Shown: one piece after another, positions 41,721-42,971 of the stretch
Position numbering within the stretch: position 1 is the stretch's first letter
How the letters are laid out: each line of letters begins with the position of its first letter
Assembly: GCA_030429835.1 (NCBI GenBank)
Contig: JAUIGC010000010.1
Span: 1 to 42,971 of the forward strand
Length of the DNA: 42,971 bases
Origin: Bacteroidia bacterium
Lineage (GTDB): Bacteria; Bacteroidota; Bacteroidia; Flavobacteriales; Flavobacteriaceae
Direction: 5' to 3'
Translations under genes and position numbers: made by a program
The notes under the pieces: generated by a model
Databases searched by the model: none
Told to the model about the DNA's origin: nothing
The model's input: only the letters and a program-made list of their open reading frames with translations

Positions 41721-42971
41721 ATGAAGTTTGCAGAATATAAGGGATTGGACTTGCCAAAAGTTGCAGAAGAAGTTTTAAACTACTGGAAGACAGCGAATAT
41801 TTTTGAAAAAAGTGTTTCATCCAGAGAGGGTAAGGACAGCTATGTTTTTTTTGAGGGACCACCATCCGCCAATGGAATGCCGGGAATCCACCATGTAATG
41901 GCAAGAACCATCAAGGATATATTCCCACGATATAAAACCATGAAGGGTTTTCAAGTGAAAAGAAAGGCCGGTTGGGATACACATGGGCTTCCTATCGAAT
42001 TGGGGGTTGAAAAGGAATTGGGAATCACCAAAGAAGATATTGGGGTAAAAATCTCGGTAGAGGAATATAATGCCGCATGTAAAAAGGCTGTAATGCGATA
42101 TACCGATGTCTGGAACGCCATGACGGAACAGGTAGGTTACTGGGTGGATATGGACGATCCATACATTACCTACAAGTCCAAGTATATGGAGTCTGTTTGG
42201 TGGTTGCTGAAACAGATATATGATAAAGGTCTTATTTATAAAGGATATACGATTCAGCCCTATTCCCCAAAGGCGGGTACGGGTTTAAGCTCACACGAAC
42301 TGAACCAGCCGGGTACGTATCAAGATGTTACCGATACTACGGTAACGGCCCAATTTAAGGCTATAGAAGAGACTTTGCCCGATTTTCTAAAAGATGAAGG
42401 AACCATTTACTTCTTGGCATGGACAACCACTCCGTGGACGCTTCCTTCAAATACGGCACTTACGGTCGGGCCTAAGATTGATTATGTTTTAGTGGAAACC
42501 TATAATCAATATACTTTTCAGCCCATGAACGTAATTCTTGCCAAAAACTTGGTTGGAAAACAATTTACGGGCAAATATTTTGAAGTATCCCAAAAATCCG
42601 AATTGATAGCCTTCAATGTCGGGGATAAAAAGATTCCTTTTTATCAGGTAAAAGAATTCAAGGGTAAAGATTTGGTTGGCATCAAATACGAACAGTTATT
42701 GGATTATGTATTACCCTATGAAAATGCCGAAAATGCATTTAGGGTCATAAGTGGTGATTTCGTAACTACCGAAGACGGTACCGGTATTGTACATACCGCC
42801 CCAACTTTTGGTGCCGATGATGCCTTGGTGGCGAAACAAGCTACACCTGAAATACCTCCGATGTTGGTTTTGGATGAAAATGCGAATCTCGTTCCATTGG
42901 TAGATTTACAGGGAAAGTTTAGACCGGAATTGGGGGATCTTGGCGGTAAATATGTCAAGAACGAGTATTAT
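41721..42971 (+). CDS. ileS: Isoleucyl-tRNA synthetase, 5' part (runs off the window)
   Basis: 417 codons in frame to the last base, no stop, so the gene is cut by the window end. MKFAEYKGLDLPKVAEEVLNYWKTANIF begins the Bacteroidota IleRS; YVFFEGPPSANGMPGIHHVMARTIKDIFPRYKTMKGFQVKRKAGWDTHGLPIELGVEKELGI is the class I catalytic region. The HIGH box is replaced by G55-I-H-H58 (GxHH), a swap recorded in some type-2 IleRS and linked to high mupirocin tolerance. The CP1 editing domain (TWSTLPS-type WTTTPWTLPSNTAL) follows at about 234-248. The KMSKS box is outside the window. Confidence 0.95.
   Translation, partial: MKFAEYKGLDLPKVAEEVLNYWKTANIFEKSVSSREGKDSYVFFEGPPSANGMPGIHHVMARTIKDIFPRYKTMKGFQVKRKAGWDTHGLPIELGVEKELGITKEDIGVKISVEEYNAACKKAVMRYTDVWNAMTEQVGYWVDMDDPYITYKSKYMESVWWLLKQIYDKGLIYKGYTIQPYSPKAGTGLSSHELNQPGTYQDVTDTTVTAQFKAIEETLPDFLKDEGTIYFLAWTTTPWTLPSNTALTVGPKIDYVLVETYNQYTFQPMNVILAKNLVGKQFTGKYFEVSQKSELIAFNVGDKKIPFYQVKEFKGKDLVGIKYEQLLDYVLPYENAENAFRVISGDFVTTEDGTGIVHTAPTFGADDALVAKQATPEIPPMLVLDENANLVPLVDLQGKFRPELGDLGGKYVKNEYY

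Noticed and set aside
41617-41904. A 95-codon minus-strand frame opposite the start of ileS
   Set aside because: It is antisense to a strongly conserved gene and shows no recognisable protein.

Overview
The window looks like a chromosomal segment of a marine Flavobacteriaceae bacterium (Maribacter/Zobellia-like; this is inference). The support is Bacteroidota-type IleRS, RecO and TonB-receptor sequences, many lipoproteins with a cysteine lipobox, lack of Shine-Dalgarno sites, TTTG/TAnnTTTG-type promoters, and CTTCGACTNCGCTCAG-type REP hairpins. No rRNA, tRNA, CRISPR array, transposase or recombinase gene was seen.

Layout. 1-5.7 kb: an ABM-domain protein, then glycerol metabolism (glpK, glpD, convergent gpsA) and a duplicated-domain lipoprotein. 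5.7-10.3 kb: single genes on the minus strand (hemerythrin, YkgJ-type Cys cluster, VOC, GNAT, DUF1080) and a DUF1003-MscS pair. 10.3-21.6 kb: small, mostly unrelated accessory genes, all on the minus strand, separated by long imperfect palindromes. 21.6-33 kb: AraC/PhyH divergon, SulP transporter, TlpA thioredoxin facing a lipoprotein cytochrome c, YheT hydrolase, nitronate monooxygenase, thioesterase, GntR regulator, DMT exporter, ArsC-like protein, DinB, DUF3298. 32.8-43 kb: housekeeping and envelope genes (cystathionine gamma-synthase/lyase type enzyme, gdhA, MBOAT O-acyltransferase with partner, recO, TonB receptor, LEA-like lipoprotein, start of ileS).

The main discovery candidate is the 12.3-21.5 kb block. 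It has the architecture of an integron cassette array: one gene (or one short operon) per unit, all in one orientation, each stop codon followed at once by a foldable element, and no integrase in view. Decisively, each unit begins and ends with its own short sequence in inverted orientation (for example GTTACCAGTT/AACTGGTAAC, GTTGTACACC/GGTGTACAAC, GTTGTAACAC/GTGTTACAAC, GTTAGCACCA/TGGTGCTAAC, GTTGTACTTA/TAAGTACAAC). That is the complementarity between cassette start and inverse core which defines attC cassettes. However, the core (GTT followed by 4-7 variable bases) does not obey the canonical GTTRRRY/RYYYAAC consensus and the inner arms are unlike known attC sites. It is therefore either a divergent integrase-less attC cluster (CALIN-like) or a separate cassette system of Bacteroidota. 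Cargo includes an Imm33-like orphan immunity protein, lipoproteins, small membrane proteins, a cytoplasmic protein of unknown function and possibly a four-gene DoxX/SDR/darcynin/Crp operon.
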